From CAMDMI01 sp044379485 (GTDB lineage Bacteria > Bacteroidota > Bacteroidia > Cytophagales > Flexibacteraceae), in the NCBI GenBank assembly GCA_044379485.1, contig JBIPOE010000005.1, positions 41,824-105,823 on the forward strand: a DNA stretch of 64,000 nucleotides, in the 5' to 3' direction. Shown here piece after piece: positions 9,204 to 17,027 of this stretch. The translations under genes and the position numbers were made by a program. The notes under the pieces were generated by a model that was not told the origin of the DNA, ran no database searches, and saw only the letters and a program-made list of their open reading frames with translations. Each line of letters starts with the position of its first letter. Position 1 is the stretch's first letter.

Positions 9204-9998
9204 ATGATATATAAATTATTATTTTTCTTTCTAATAGCTCTAAGCTCTTGTAAAATTTATAAAAGAGATCTCCTTTTTAGAGCAGAAAAGGAAAAAGAAT
9301 TGGAATTTTTGGAGCAATCGAAAAATATTGTTACTCCAACAAATTATCAAATATATAAAAATGATTTGGTTGCATTTCAACTTTTCACCAATAAAGGTGA
9401 AATAATGATTGATCCTACCTCCGAATTTGCAAAACAAACATCGTCATCAGGGGGTAGTTCCACTGCTACAGCCACCTATCTTGTACAAAACGATGGCACA
9501 GTAAATCTACCGATTATAGGAAAGGTTAAAATAGATAGCATAACTATACATCAATGTGATAGTTTATTGGCACAATTATATTCGAAGTACTACCTAGATC
9601 CATATGTAAAAACAAAAATTTCGAATAGACGAATATACATTGTTGGAATTGGAGCTGGAGGACTAGGAGGTGCCTCATCTGGAGGTGGAAAAGTAATGGA
9701 TCTAGAACATGAAAACACTAATTTACTTGAAGTAATTTCTAAAATTGGTGGCCCATCTGCATATAGTTATATGAATAGAGTAAAAATAATAAGAGGTGAT
9801 TTGAAAAATCCAAAAATATTTACTATAGATTTTACTAAATGGAATTCCTTTCAATCAAGCAACCTAATAATTCAACCAAATGATATAATCTACATAGAAC
9901 CTGCAAGACGCCCAGTTTTTGACTATTTAAGAGACATAAGTTTTATAGCACAACTTTCAACTATTGCATTTACGTTAATTTTATTTTTTAGACTATGA
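9204..9998 (+). CDS. Wza-like polysaccharide export lipoprotein
   Basis: 264 aa. An N-terminal lipoprotein signal (LLFFFLIALSSC) predicts an outer-membrane-facing lipoprotein. The middle holds the Poly_export domain (YQIYKNDLVAFQLF ... VQNDGTVNLPIIGKVKI) followed by an SLBB-like region (KVMDLEHENTNLLEVISKIGG ... IIQPNDIIYIEP). A final hydrophobic helix (LSTIAFTLILFF) closes the protein, as in Bacteroidota Wza homologues. It forms the periplasm-to-outside conduit for exopolysaccharide. It overlaps the kinase gene by 4 bp (ATGA), so the two are translationally coupled and probably act together. Confidence 0.85.
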   Translation: MIYKLLFFFLIALSSCKIYKRDLLFRAEKEKELEFLEQSKNIVTPTNYQIYKNDLVAFQLFTNKGEIMIDPTSEFAKQTSSSGGSSTATATYLVQNDGTVNLPIIGKVKIDSITIHQCDSLLAQLYSKYYLDPYVKTKISNRRIYIVGIGAGGLGGASSGGGKVMDLEHENTNLLEVISKIGGPSAYSYMNRVKIIRGDLKNPKIFTIDFTKWNSFQSSNLIIQPNDIIYIEPARRPVFDYLRDISFIAQLSTIAFTLILFFRL

Positions 9999-12430
9999 CA
10001 ACTAATAAAAGTAACAGAAATCCCACACCAATTCAAAGTCTCACCGATTTACCAGTGGGATTAAATACCAGTGGAGGTATCGGTGGAATAGATTTAGAGA
10101 AGCTTTTAGCCATTTTAAATAAAAGTTTGTGGTGGATAATACTATTCGTAGTCATGTCTTTGTCTGGTGCATATCTATACCTTCGCTATACAAAACCTAT
10201 TTACCAATCGGACTCAGTTTTAAAACTAGATATTCAGAAAAGGGCAGATGAACTACTCGGTCTAAAAAGTGATGCGGGTGCAGGGTCCAATTTAGTTGGA
10301 GAAATTGAAATAATAAAGTCTCAGGTTTTATATGAAAAAGTATTGGAGAAGCTTGACTTAAGTGTAACCTATCAACAGTCAGGAAATTTCCTCTCAAGTG
10401 AACTTTATGATATAACACCTTTCAAAGTAAAATACGAAGTAAAAAATCCCGCATTTTATAATGCTCCAATAAGTGTTGAATTTATAGATAACAAACAATA
10501 TATTTTAAAATATAATTTGGTCGGAATCGAAAATTCCGAAATTTTTAAATTTAATGTAGCATATGAAAATGAATATTTAAAGTTTAAAATAAATCTTACC
10601 AACTTTTTTTCTCCAGAATGCATTGGTCAAAAATATTTGTTCACTATAAACTCTAAACCATTTCTTATCTCTTATCTAATGCGAGGCACCATAGCCTTCA
10701 TACTCAATCCCGCAGCTAGTACAATTAACGTAGGTTTTCAAGATAACTCCCCAATAAAAGCACAGGATATAGTAAACCAAATCGATACTATCTATAGAGA
10801 ACAAACATTAATAACTAAAAACCAGGCAAATGAACAGACACTAGCATTTCTTGAACAACAGATGGAAAATACATCAAGAAAGTTAGAAGCATCTGAACAA
10901 GAAATTCAGGATTACCTCAAAAAAAACAATATCTCTGATTTAAATATTACTAGTGAAGAAATTAAAAAGAAAATTGAGCAGCTTAATGAAAAAAGTATTT
11001 TATTTGAACTACAAAAAGAACAAATTCTAAATTTAGAACATCTTATTGAAATTTCAGACAAGGGGCCTACTAAAAAGCAAGTATTTCCTGCACTAAATCA
11101 TCTGACAGATCAAAATTTACTTGAGCTAGCTAAACAATTCAACACTTTACTAGGCCAACAAACGCTTATGCTTTATAATGCAAGAGAAGCAACTTCGGCG
11201 TATAAAATTTCGATGCAAAAAATAGAGGAGGTAAAGAAAAATTTGGGAGCATCAATAGCCGTAAACAAATTGAATTGTGAGAAGAAATTACTTGAAATAA
11301 ACAGTGATGTAAGAAATTTGGAAATTGAAGCCATAGCATTGCCATCCAGGGACAAAGAGTTGGCTCAGATTAAAAGGTTTTTCGCTATTAATGAAAAGTA
11401 TTATCTTATGTTCATTGAAAGAAAGGCTGAGTTTGAAATTGCTAAAGCTGGAACTATTCCAAATTTTCAGATTTTGGCACCAGCAAACCTCCCAACAACA
11501 CCAATTATTCCTCAAAAAGGTTCTGTTTACAGCACCTGGATCATTATTGGAGTAATTTCAGGTATTGGTTTAATTGTTGTAAGATATTTACTTCAAGATA
11601 CGATAGTTACACAAAAAGAATTGGAGCAGAATTCAATGGCACCTGTTTTGGGCATTGTTCCTGTATACTCAAAAGAAAAGTTACGCATCGCTAAATTAGT
11701 TGTGGACAAAAACCCTAAGTCGGCAATTAGCGAGGCCTTAAGATCCATAAGGACCAATATTGATTTTATCGTTCCTGAGAAGAAAAAAATCATTTCTGTT
11801 ACCAGTACCGTAGCAGGAGAGGGTAAAACTTTTTTCGCAATTAACCTTGGAGGAGTTTTAGCGATGTCCAATCAAAGAGTTGTCATGTTAGATATGGATA
11901 TGAGAAAACCAAAGCTGCATTTGGCTTTTGACATCAGTAATGACATTGGTATGTCCACACTTCTTATAGGACGAAATGAAATAAAGGAATGCCTTTCAAA
12001 GACATCACTTGATAATTTGGATATTATTTCAGCAGGCCCTGTGCCTCCCAATCCATCCGAGTTAATAATGAGACCACAGCTAAATGTTATCTTCGAAGAA
12101 CTTCATAAAGATTACGATGTTATTATTATTGATAGCCCTCCCGTTGGTCTTGTTACAGATGGTATTTTAATTATGCAAAAAGCGGATCTACCAATTTACG
12201 TAATCAGGTCGGAATACTCAAAAAAACAGTATTTGAAAAATGTCAATAAACTAATGACTGTCAACGGCTTCAGAAATCTTGCTACAATTTTGAATAGTTT
12301 AGATAATTTCAAAACCTATGGTTATGGTTATGGCTATGGTTATGGTTATGGATCTGGTTATTACACAGATGATGCTCCTGATGCAAATGTGAACCTGGAT
12401 TGGTTCAAAAATATTGTTACCAAAAAGTAA
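9995..12430 (+). CDS. Wzc-like polysaccharide co-polymerase and tyrosine autokinase
   Basis: 811-aa inner-membrane protein. A Wzz domain with a first membrane helix lies near residues 45-65, a long coiled-coil periplasmic region follows, and a second helix (TWIIIGVISGIGLIVVRYLL) lies near 510-530. The cytoplasmic BY-kinase domain has Walker A TVAGEGKTF (about 605-613), Walker A' VVMLDMDMRKPK and Walker B DVIIIDSPPVG. The C-terminus carries a tyrosine/glycine tail (YGYGYGYGYGYG then YY), the usual autophosphorylation cluster. The kinase's phosphorylation cycle controls chain assembly and export with the Wza-like partner just upstream. Polymerase, flippase and glycosyltransferases are not here. 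Confidence 0.88.
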   Translation: MTTNKSNRNPTPIQSLTDLPVGLNTSGGIGGIDLEKLLAILNKSLWWIILFVVMSLSGAYLYLRYTKPIYQSDSVLKLDIQKRADELLGLKSDAGAGSNLVGEIEIIKSQVLYEKVLEKLDLSVTYQQSGNFLSSELYDITPFKVKYEVKNPAFYNAPISVEFIDNKQYILKYNLVGIENSEIFKFNVAYENEYLKFKINLTNFFSPECIGQKYLFTINSKPFLISYLMRGTIAFILNPAASTINVGFQDNSPIKAQDIVNQIDTIYREQTLITKNQANEQTLAFLEQQMENTSRKLEASEQEIQDYLKKNNISDLNITSEEIKKKIEQLNEKSILFELQKEQILNLEHLIEISDKGPTKKQVFPALNHLTDQNLLELAKQFNTLLGQQTLMLYNAREATSAYKISMQKIEEVKKNLGASIAVNKLNCEKKLLEINSDVRNLEIEAIALPSRDKELAQIKRFFAINEKYYLMFIERKAEFEIAKAGTIPNFQILAPANLPTTPIIPQKGSVYSTWIIIGVISGIGLIVVRYLLQDTIVTQKELEQNSMAPVLGIVPVYSKEKLRIAKLVVDKNPKSAISEALRSIRTNIDFIVPEKKKIISVTSTVAGEGKTFFAINLGGVLAMSNQRVVMLDMDMRKPKLHLAFDISNDIGMSTLLIGRNEIKECLSKTSLDNLDIISAGPVPPNPSELIMRPQLNVIFEELHKDYDVIIIDSPPVGLVTDGILIMQKADLPIYVIRSEYSKKQYLKNVNKLMTVNGFRNLATILNSLDNFKTYGYGYGYGYGYGSGYYTDDAPDANVNLDWFKNIVTKK
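12318..12354 (+). repeat. TATGGT microsatellite encoding the Tyr-Gly tail
   Basis: About six near-perfect TATGGT/TATGGC hexamers in frame encode alternating Tyr-Gly in the kinase tail. Copy number could change by slippage in steps of two residues, altering the number of phosphorylatable tyrosines. Confidence 0.7.
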
Positions 12431-12451
12431 CATACCTTCTATTCTTAAATA

Positions 12452-14239
12452 ATGAAAAACATACGAAATTTTTGCATAATTGCTCATATTGATCATGGAA
12501 AAAGCACACTGGCAGATAGATTGCTTGAGTTTACTCATACAGTGGACAAAAGGCAAATGCAGGCACAACTCCTCGATAATATGGATTTGGAGAGGGAAAG
12601 GGGAATCACTATTAAAAGTCATGCGATTCAAATGAACTATACTTATAAGGGTGAAAAGTATATTTTCAACCTTATTGACACACCCGGTCATGTCGATTTT
12701 TCATACGAAGTTTCTCGTTCTATTGCCGCTTGTGAAGGAGCTCTTCTTTTGGTAGACGCCTCACAAGGAATTGAGGCTCAGACAATTTCCAACTTGTATT
12801 TAGCAATGGGTAATGATCTGGAGATTATACCTGTTCTAAACAAAGTTGATTTGCCGGGTGCACTGCCAGAGGAGGTTAAAGACGAAATGGTTGATTTGCT
12901 TGGCTGCAAACGTGAAGATATAATCCATGCAAGTGGAAAGACTGGAATAGGTATAGAGGATATTTTAAGTGCTGTAATAGAAAGGATACCTTCACCAAAA
13001 GGAGATCCCGAAGCGCCATTACAGGCCCTAATTTTTGATTCTGTTTATAACTCATTCAGAGGAATTGAGGTTTATTTCAGAATTTTTAATGGCAAAATTT
13101 CTAAGGGAGACAGGATTAAATTTATGGCTACTGGCAAAGAATATTTTGCTGATGAAGTTGGTGTCCTTGGCCTTGAACAAGAACCTCAGGCAGTAATGTC
13201 TGCTGGTAATGTTGGTTATTTAATTTCTGGCATTAAGCATGCAAAAGAAGTAAAAGTTGGAGATACAGTAACACAAAGTGTAAACTCTTGCCAAGTTGCA
13301 ATTCAGGGTTTTGAAGATGTTAAACCAATGGTTTTTGCGGGTATTTATCCTGTGGAAACATCGGATTTTGAGGAGTTAAGGACGGCAATGGAGAAGCTAC
13401 AACTTAATGATGCCTCCCTTGTATGGGAACCAGAAACCTCCGCAGCACTCGGTTTTGGATTTCGATGTGGTTTTTTGGGTATGCTTCATATGGAAATTGT
13501 TCAGGAGCGCCTTGAACGGGAATTTAGTATGACAGTTATTACCACTGTTCCATCGGTTCAATTTAAAGCCTATACAACAAAAAATGAGTTACTAGTCGTA
13601 AATGCGCCAAGTGAACTTCCTGAACCGAATTTTTTGGATAGGGTTGAGGAGCCTTTTATTAAAGCCCAGATTATTACTAAATCTGATTATGTTGGAGGAG
13701 TAATAAGTTTATGTATGGATAAACGGGGACTTTTAAAAAACCAGGTTTATTTAACAACTGACAGGGTTGAACTCCAATTTGAACTTCCACTTTCTGAGAT
13801 CGTATTTGACTTTTTTGACAAATTAAAAACTATTTCCAGGGGTTATGCATCCTTAGATTATGAATTGATTGGGTTTAGGGAAAGCACTATGGTGAAGTTG
13901 GACATTATGTTAAACGGAGAAAAGGTAGATGCTCTTTCTGCGATTGTACATAAGGAAAAAGCATATGAATGGGGAAAAAGACTTTGTGAAAAACTGAAGG
14001 AGTTGATTCCAAAGCAAATGTTTGAAATAGCCGTTCAAGCTGCAATCGGGGCTAAAATTATTGCCAGAGAAACAGTCAAGGCCATGCGAAAAGATGTTTT
14101 GGCAAGGTGCTATGGAGGCGATATAAGTCGGAAAAGAAAACTACTTGAGAAACAGAAAAAGGGTAAAAAGAGAATGCGCCAGGTCGGAAATGTTGAAATA
14201 CCTCAGGAAGCATTCATGGCAATCTTAAAATTGGATTAG
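12452..14239 (+). CDS. lepA: Elongation factor 4 (ribosome back-translocase)
   Basis: 595 aa, normal for LepA/EF4. GTPase motifs are in order: G1 AHIDHGKSTL at the N-terminus, G2 ERERGITIKS, G3 DTPGHVDF, G4 NKVDLP. EF-G-like domains II, III and V follow, and the LepA-specific C-terminal domain contains VHKEKAYEWGKRLCEKLK and the basic SRKRKLLEKQKKGKKRMR. EF4 acts on stalled or mistranslocated 70S ribosomes. It begins 21 bp after the tyrosine kinase gene and may be read from the same transcript, with no functional link implied. Confidence 0.97.
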   Translation: MKNIRNFCIIAHIDHGKSTLADRLLEFTHTVDKRQMQAQLLDNMDLERERGITIKSHAIQMNYTYKGEKYIFNLIDTPGHVDFSYEVSRSIAACEGALLLVDASQGIEAQTISNLYLAMGNDLEIIPVLNKVDLPGALPEEVKDEMVDLLGCKREDIIHASGKTGIGIEDILSAVIERIPSPKGDPEAPLQALIFDSVYNSFRGIEVYFRIFNGKISKGDRIKFMATGKEYFADEVGVLGLEQEPQAVMSAGNVGYLISGIKHAKEVKVGDTVTQSVNSCQVAIQGFEDVKPMVFAGIYPVETSDFEELRTAMEKLQLNDASLVWEPETSAALGFGFRCGFLGMLHMEIVQERLEREFSMTVITTVPSVQFKAYTTKNELLVVNAPSELPEPNFLDRVEEPFIKAQIITKSDYVGGVISLCMDKRGLLKNQVYLTTDRVELQFELPLSEIVFDFFDKLKTISRGYASLDYELIGFRESTMVKLDIMLNGEKVDALSAIVHKEKAYEWGKRLCEKLKELIPKQMFEIAVQAAIGAKIIARETVKAMRKDVLARCYGGDISRKRKLLEKQKKGKKRMRQVGNVEIPQEAFMAILKLD

Positions 14240-14281
14240 TTGATTTCATTATTATTAAGGCCTCATTTACATTGATTTGGA

Positions 14282-14304
14282 CAGACTTTAATCAGGTCTT
14301 TTTC
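14282..14304 (+). terminator. Weak terminator after lepA
   Basis: A short stem AGACT/GGTCT (14283-14287 with 14295-14299, one G-T pair) is followed by TTTTTC. It sits between convergent lepA and rlmD. The stem is only 5 bp. Confidence 0.35.
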
Positions 14305-14342
14305 TTCTTACTATAGCTATTACCAGGAATTTATCCGGTAAA

Positions 14343-15752
14343 TTATTTTCGCCGTTCCATCAAAACCACGTTCTCCACATGATGTGTATGTGGAAACATA
14401 TCAACTGGGTGAATTTCTTTAATCAGATAATCCTCAGTCATAAGGGCTAGATCTCTGGCTTGCGTTGCTGGATTACAACTTACATACACAATCCGTTCAG
14501 GCTGCATCTCCAAAATAGACGCTACAACATCGGGATGCATGCCTGCTCTTGGAGGATCGGTTATCAGAACATCGGGTTTTCCGTTTTCAAGCACAAATTT
14601 TTTATTGAGCACCTTGGCCATATCTCCAGCAAAAAACCTGGTATTTGTTAGCTGATTAAGTTTGGCATTTTCATTGGCATCATGAACTGCTGCATCCACA
14701 TATTCCACGCCTACCACAGAGGCTGCATATCTGGCAATAAACTGAGAAATAGTGCCAGTGCCGGAATACAAATCATATACATGATCAGTGGACTTTACAT
14801 TTGCCAACTTTGCAACCAATTGGTACAAGACCAAGGCCTGATCTGCATTGGTTTGGTAAAACGAAGTTGGTCCAACCCTAAACCTGAGGTTTTCCATTCC
14901 CTCAATAACGAAAGGATTACCAGCAAAAGTTTTGGCTTTTAAATCAGAATAGGAATCGTTTTTCTTTTGATTAAGCAGATATTGCAAGGAATTGATTTGA
15001 GGAAAAGCCAGATGCAATGCGCTTAAAAGTTCATTTACCTCTTTTGGTTTGTCTTCTGCTACTATCAGTAAAACCATTAGTTCTCCAGTGCTGGTCGTCC
15101 TAACCATCATGTTTCTAAGAAGGCCCGTTTGAATTCTTAGATTGAAAAAAGTTAAACCGTTTTTCTCAGCATAATCCTTCACCCATAATCTTATAGCATT
15201 GCTTGGATCTGGTTGCAAATAGCAGTGATTTACATCCAAAATTTTATCAAATCTTTTCGGAATATGAAAACCCAGACCATTAAGATTTAACTTTTCCGTT
15301 GGGTTCATATCTGCTTCATCCAACCATCTTTGATCGGAAAAAGTAAACTCCAGTTTATTTCGATAATAGGTGGTTTTTTCTGAAGGCAAAATTGGAAACC
15401 ATTGACCTTCAGTTACCTTTCCAATCCTTTCAAAGGCATCTTTTACTTGTTTGGTTTTTAGTTCCAGTTGACGATTGTAATTTAAGTTTTGCCATTTACA
15501 ACCACCACAAACCCCAAAATGAGAACAAAAAGCTGGCTCCCTGTCTTTGGAGGCCTCTTTTAACCTGTAAACTCTGGCCTCTCCATAGCTCTTCTTATCC
15601 TTTTCTACGAGAATATCAACCAAATCTCCAGGTACACCGCCTTCCACAAAATATACCTTCTCATCTATTCTGGCAACACATTTTCCTTCTGCAGCCATAT
15701 CCAGCAAAAGCACGTTTTCTTTTACCTTATTTCTCGATTTTCTAGATCCCAT
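14343..15752 (-). CDS. rlmD: 23S rRNA (uracil-5-)-methyltransferase, RlmD/RumA family
   Basis: About 469 aa from the ATG at 15752 (the frame is open from a TTG at 15761). An N-terminal TRAM domain is followed by the iron-sulfur cysteine cluster CSHFGVCGGC. The Rossmann methyltransferase domain has the SAM motif DLYSGTGTISQF, DPPRAGMHPD, and the catalytic-cysteine segment VYVSCNPATQARDL near the C-terminus. The family makes m5U in 23S rRNA using SAM; which uridine is modified cannot be told from the sequence, and tRNA is a less likely substrate. It is convergent with lepA. Confidence 0.9.
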   Translation of the reverse strand: MGSRKSRNKVKENVLLLDMAAEGKCVARIDEKVYFVEGGVPGDLVDILVEKDKKSYGEARVYRLKEASKDREPAFCSHFGVCGGCKWQNLNYNRQLELKTKQVKDAFERIGKVTEGQWFPILPSEKTTYYRNKLEFTFSDQRWLDEADMNPTEKLNLNGLGFHIPKRFDKILDVNHCYLQPDPSNAIRLWVKDYAEKNGLTFFNLRIQTGLLRNMMVRTTSTGELMVLLIVAEDKPKEVNELLSALHLAFPQINSLQYLLNQKKNDSYSDLKAKTFAGNPFVIEGMENLRFRVGPTSFYQTNADQALVLYQLVAKLANVKSTDHVYDLYSGTGTISQFIARYAASVVGVEYVDAAVHDANENAKLNQLTNTRFFAGDMAKVLNKKFVLENGKPDVLITDPPRAGMHPDVVASILEMQPERIVYVSCNPATQARDLALMTEDYLIKEIHPVDMFPHTHHVENVVLMERRK

Positions 15753-15859
15753 TTGGCGCAAAACTAAACAAATGACAGGACCAATTTGAATTTTATAATG
15801 GAGGGAGAAGACCTTTCAACAGTTAATATATCATGATTTTACATCATTTTGAAAAGGCA

Positions 15860-16840
15860 TCACCACCTTTGTTTATTCTTATCTGAGCCTCCTTTTGGAC
15901 TTTTAAACCTTCTTTGTTGCAAATATTTTACCTCACTTTGCTTCATCGCTTCTAACAAACTTTTGGCTTGCTCTTCGCTTAAACCAGTCTCCTGAAGTTT
16001 TTTCTTATCTACCCGAATTGCATTGGGATCATCTACATTGCTTTCATCTTTTTTGCTTTTAGACTCCTCTTTTCCTTCTTTATCCTTTTCCTCTTTATTT
16101 TTTTCCTTTCCTTCTGCTGATTCTTTGTCAGTCTCTGGTGCGTTGGGATCATCTCCTTTTTTTGGATCTTTTCCATCCTTTGAGTCCTGGTCTTTTCCTT
16201 TTTGCTGCTCACCAGGTTTTTGACCTTTTTTTTCCTCCTCTTTGCCCTTTTGATCTTTCTCCTGCCCTTTATCTTCTTTCTTTTGATCCTGACCTTGTTT
16301 TTGGTCCTGCTTTTGATCCTTCTTTTCTTGTTTATCTTGTTTATTGTCTTTGTTCGGATTGTTTTTCTTCTCCGCTTCTTCTGCCTTTTTATTTAGTTTA
16401 TAAGCAAGTTCGTAATTAAATCTTGCGGACTCATTTAAAGGGTTTGCTCTCAGGCTTTTTTTATACCAATCAAGTGCAGATTTATAATCTTTTTGTTCTG
16501 AGAAAATATTACCAATTTGTTGATAAGCAACCGATTTAAGACTTGGGGAGTTTAATGACGTTGCAGCATTCTGATAGTTTCTCTGTGCTTTTGTAAAATC
16601 TTTAACTTGAAAATAGGCAGATCCAAGATTCATATTTGCCTGAGCAGGAACTTCCGTACTTTCTTTTATTGCACTTTCGTAAGCCTGAATGGCAGTTTTA
16701 AAGTCTCTTTTCTTAAAAGCCTCTTCTCCTTGTTTTAAAAGTTTATTGGTTTTTGAAATACTGGTTATGCCATCTCCGTTAGTGACTAATGGAAAAAACA
16801 AAATGCACATCATTAAGACATATCGAATCAATAAATTCAT
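15860..16840 (-). CDS. BatC-like TPR protein (aerotolerance family)
   Basis: About 326 aa from the ATG at 16840, chosen because it begins a signal peptide (MNLLIRYVLMMCILFFPLVT); upstream in-frame codons to 16987 look non-coding. Four TPR motifs span roughly residues 25-165 (GEEAFKKRDFKTAIQAYESA, LGSAYFQVKDFTKAQRNYQ and so on). A very long Lys/Glu/Gln/Asp-rich low-complexity stretch follows, then a conserved C-terminal segment with KKLQETGLSEEQAKSLLEAM. This order is typical of BatC in Bacteroidota. BatA, BatB and BatD, its usual partners, are not adjacent. Likely periplasmic or membrane-associated. It is divergent from porW. Confidence 0.75.
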   Translation of the reverse strand: MNLLIRYVLMMCILFFPLVTNGDGITSISKTNKLLKQGEEAFKKRDFKTAIQAYESAIKESTEVPAQANMNLGSAYFQVKDFTKAQRNYQNAATSLNSPSLKSVAYQQIGNIFSEQKDYKSALDWYKKSLRANPLNESARFNYELAYKLNKKAEEAEKKNNPNKDNKQDKQEKKDQKQDQKQGQDQKKEDKGQEKDQKGKEEEKKGQKPGEQQKGKDQDSKDGKDPKKGDDPNAPETDKESAEGKEKNKEEKDKEGKEESKSKKDESNVDDPNAIRVDKKKLQETGLSEEQAKSLLEAMKQSEVKYLQQRRFKSPKGGSDKNKQRW

Positions 16841-16936
16841 TGAAGTCGGGTAAATAGAATTCGAAAAAAAATTGCCAAATGAAAAATGATGCAAATTACA
16901 GCAAATTCTTAAGTCTAACATTCTTAAGCTTTTTGG

Positions 16937-16974
16937 TATTTTTGCAAGCTGGTAAGGGATTGTCCTTATTTTTG
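16937..16974 (+). promoter_or_regulatory. Promoter of porW, with duplicated TATTTTTGCAAG
   Basis: TATTTTTG occurs at 16937-16944 and again at 16967-16974, each within TATTTTTGCAAG and exactly 30 bp apart. The second fits the -7 consensus TAnnTTTG. The TTTG at 16941-16944, inside the first copy, serves as a -33 element with 22 nt spacing. The predicted start is near 16981. Confidence 0.55.
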
Positions 16975-17027
16975 CAAGATAAAACAAAACCTAATTGTCT
17001 TTTCATTTTAAAGGATTCTATCGACAA

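Noticed and set aside
16023..16419. Plus-strand Ser/Phe/Leu-rich frames opposite the BatC-like gene
   Set aside because: They are the reverse reading of a Lys/Glu/Asp-rich low-complexity tail and have no independent support.
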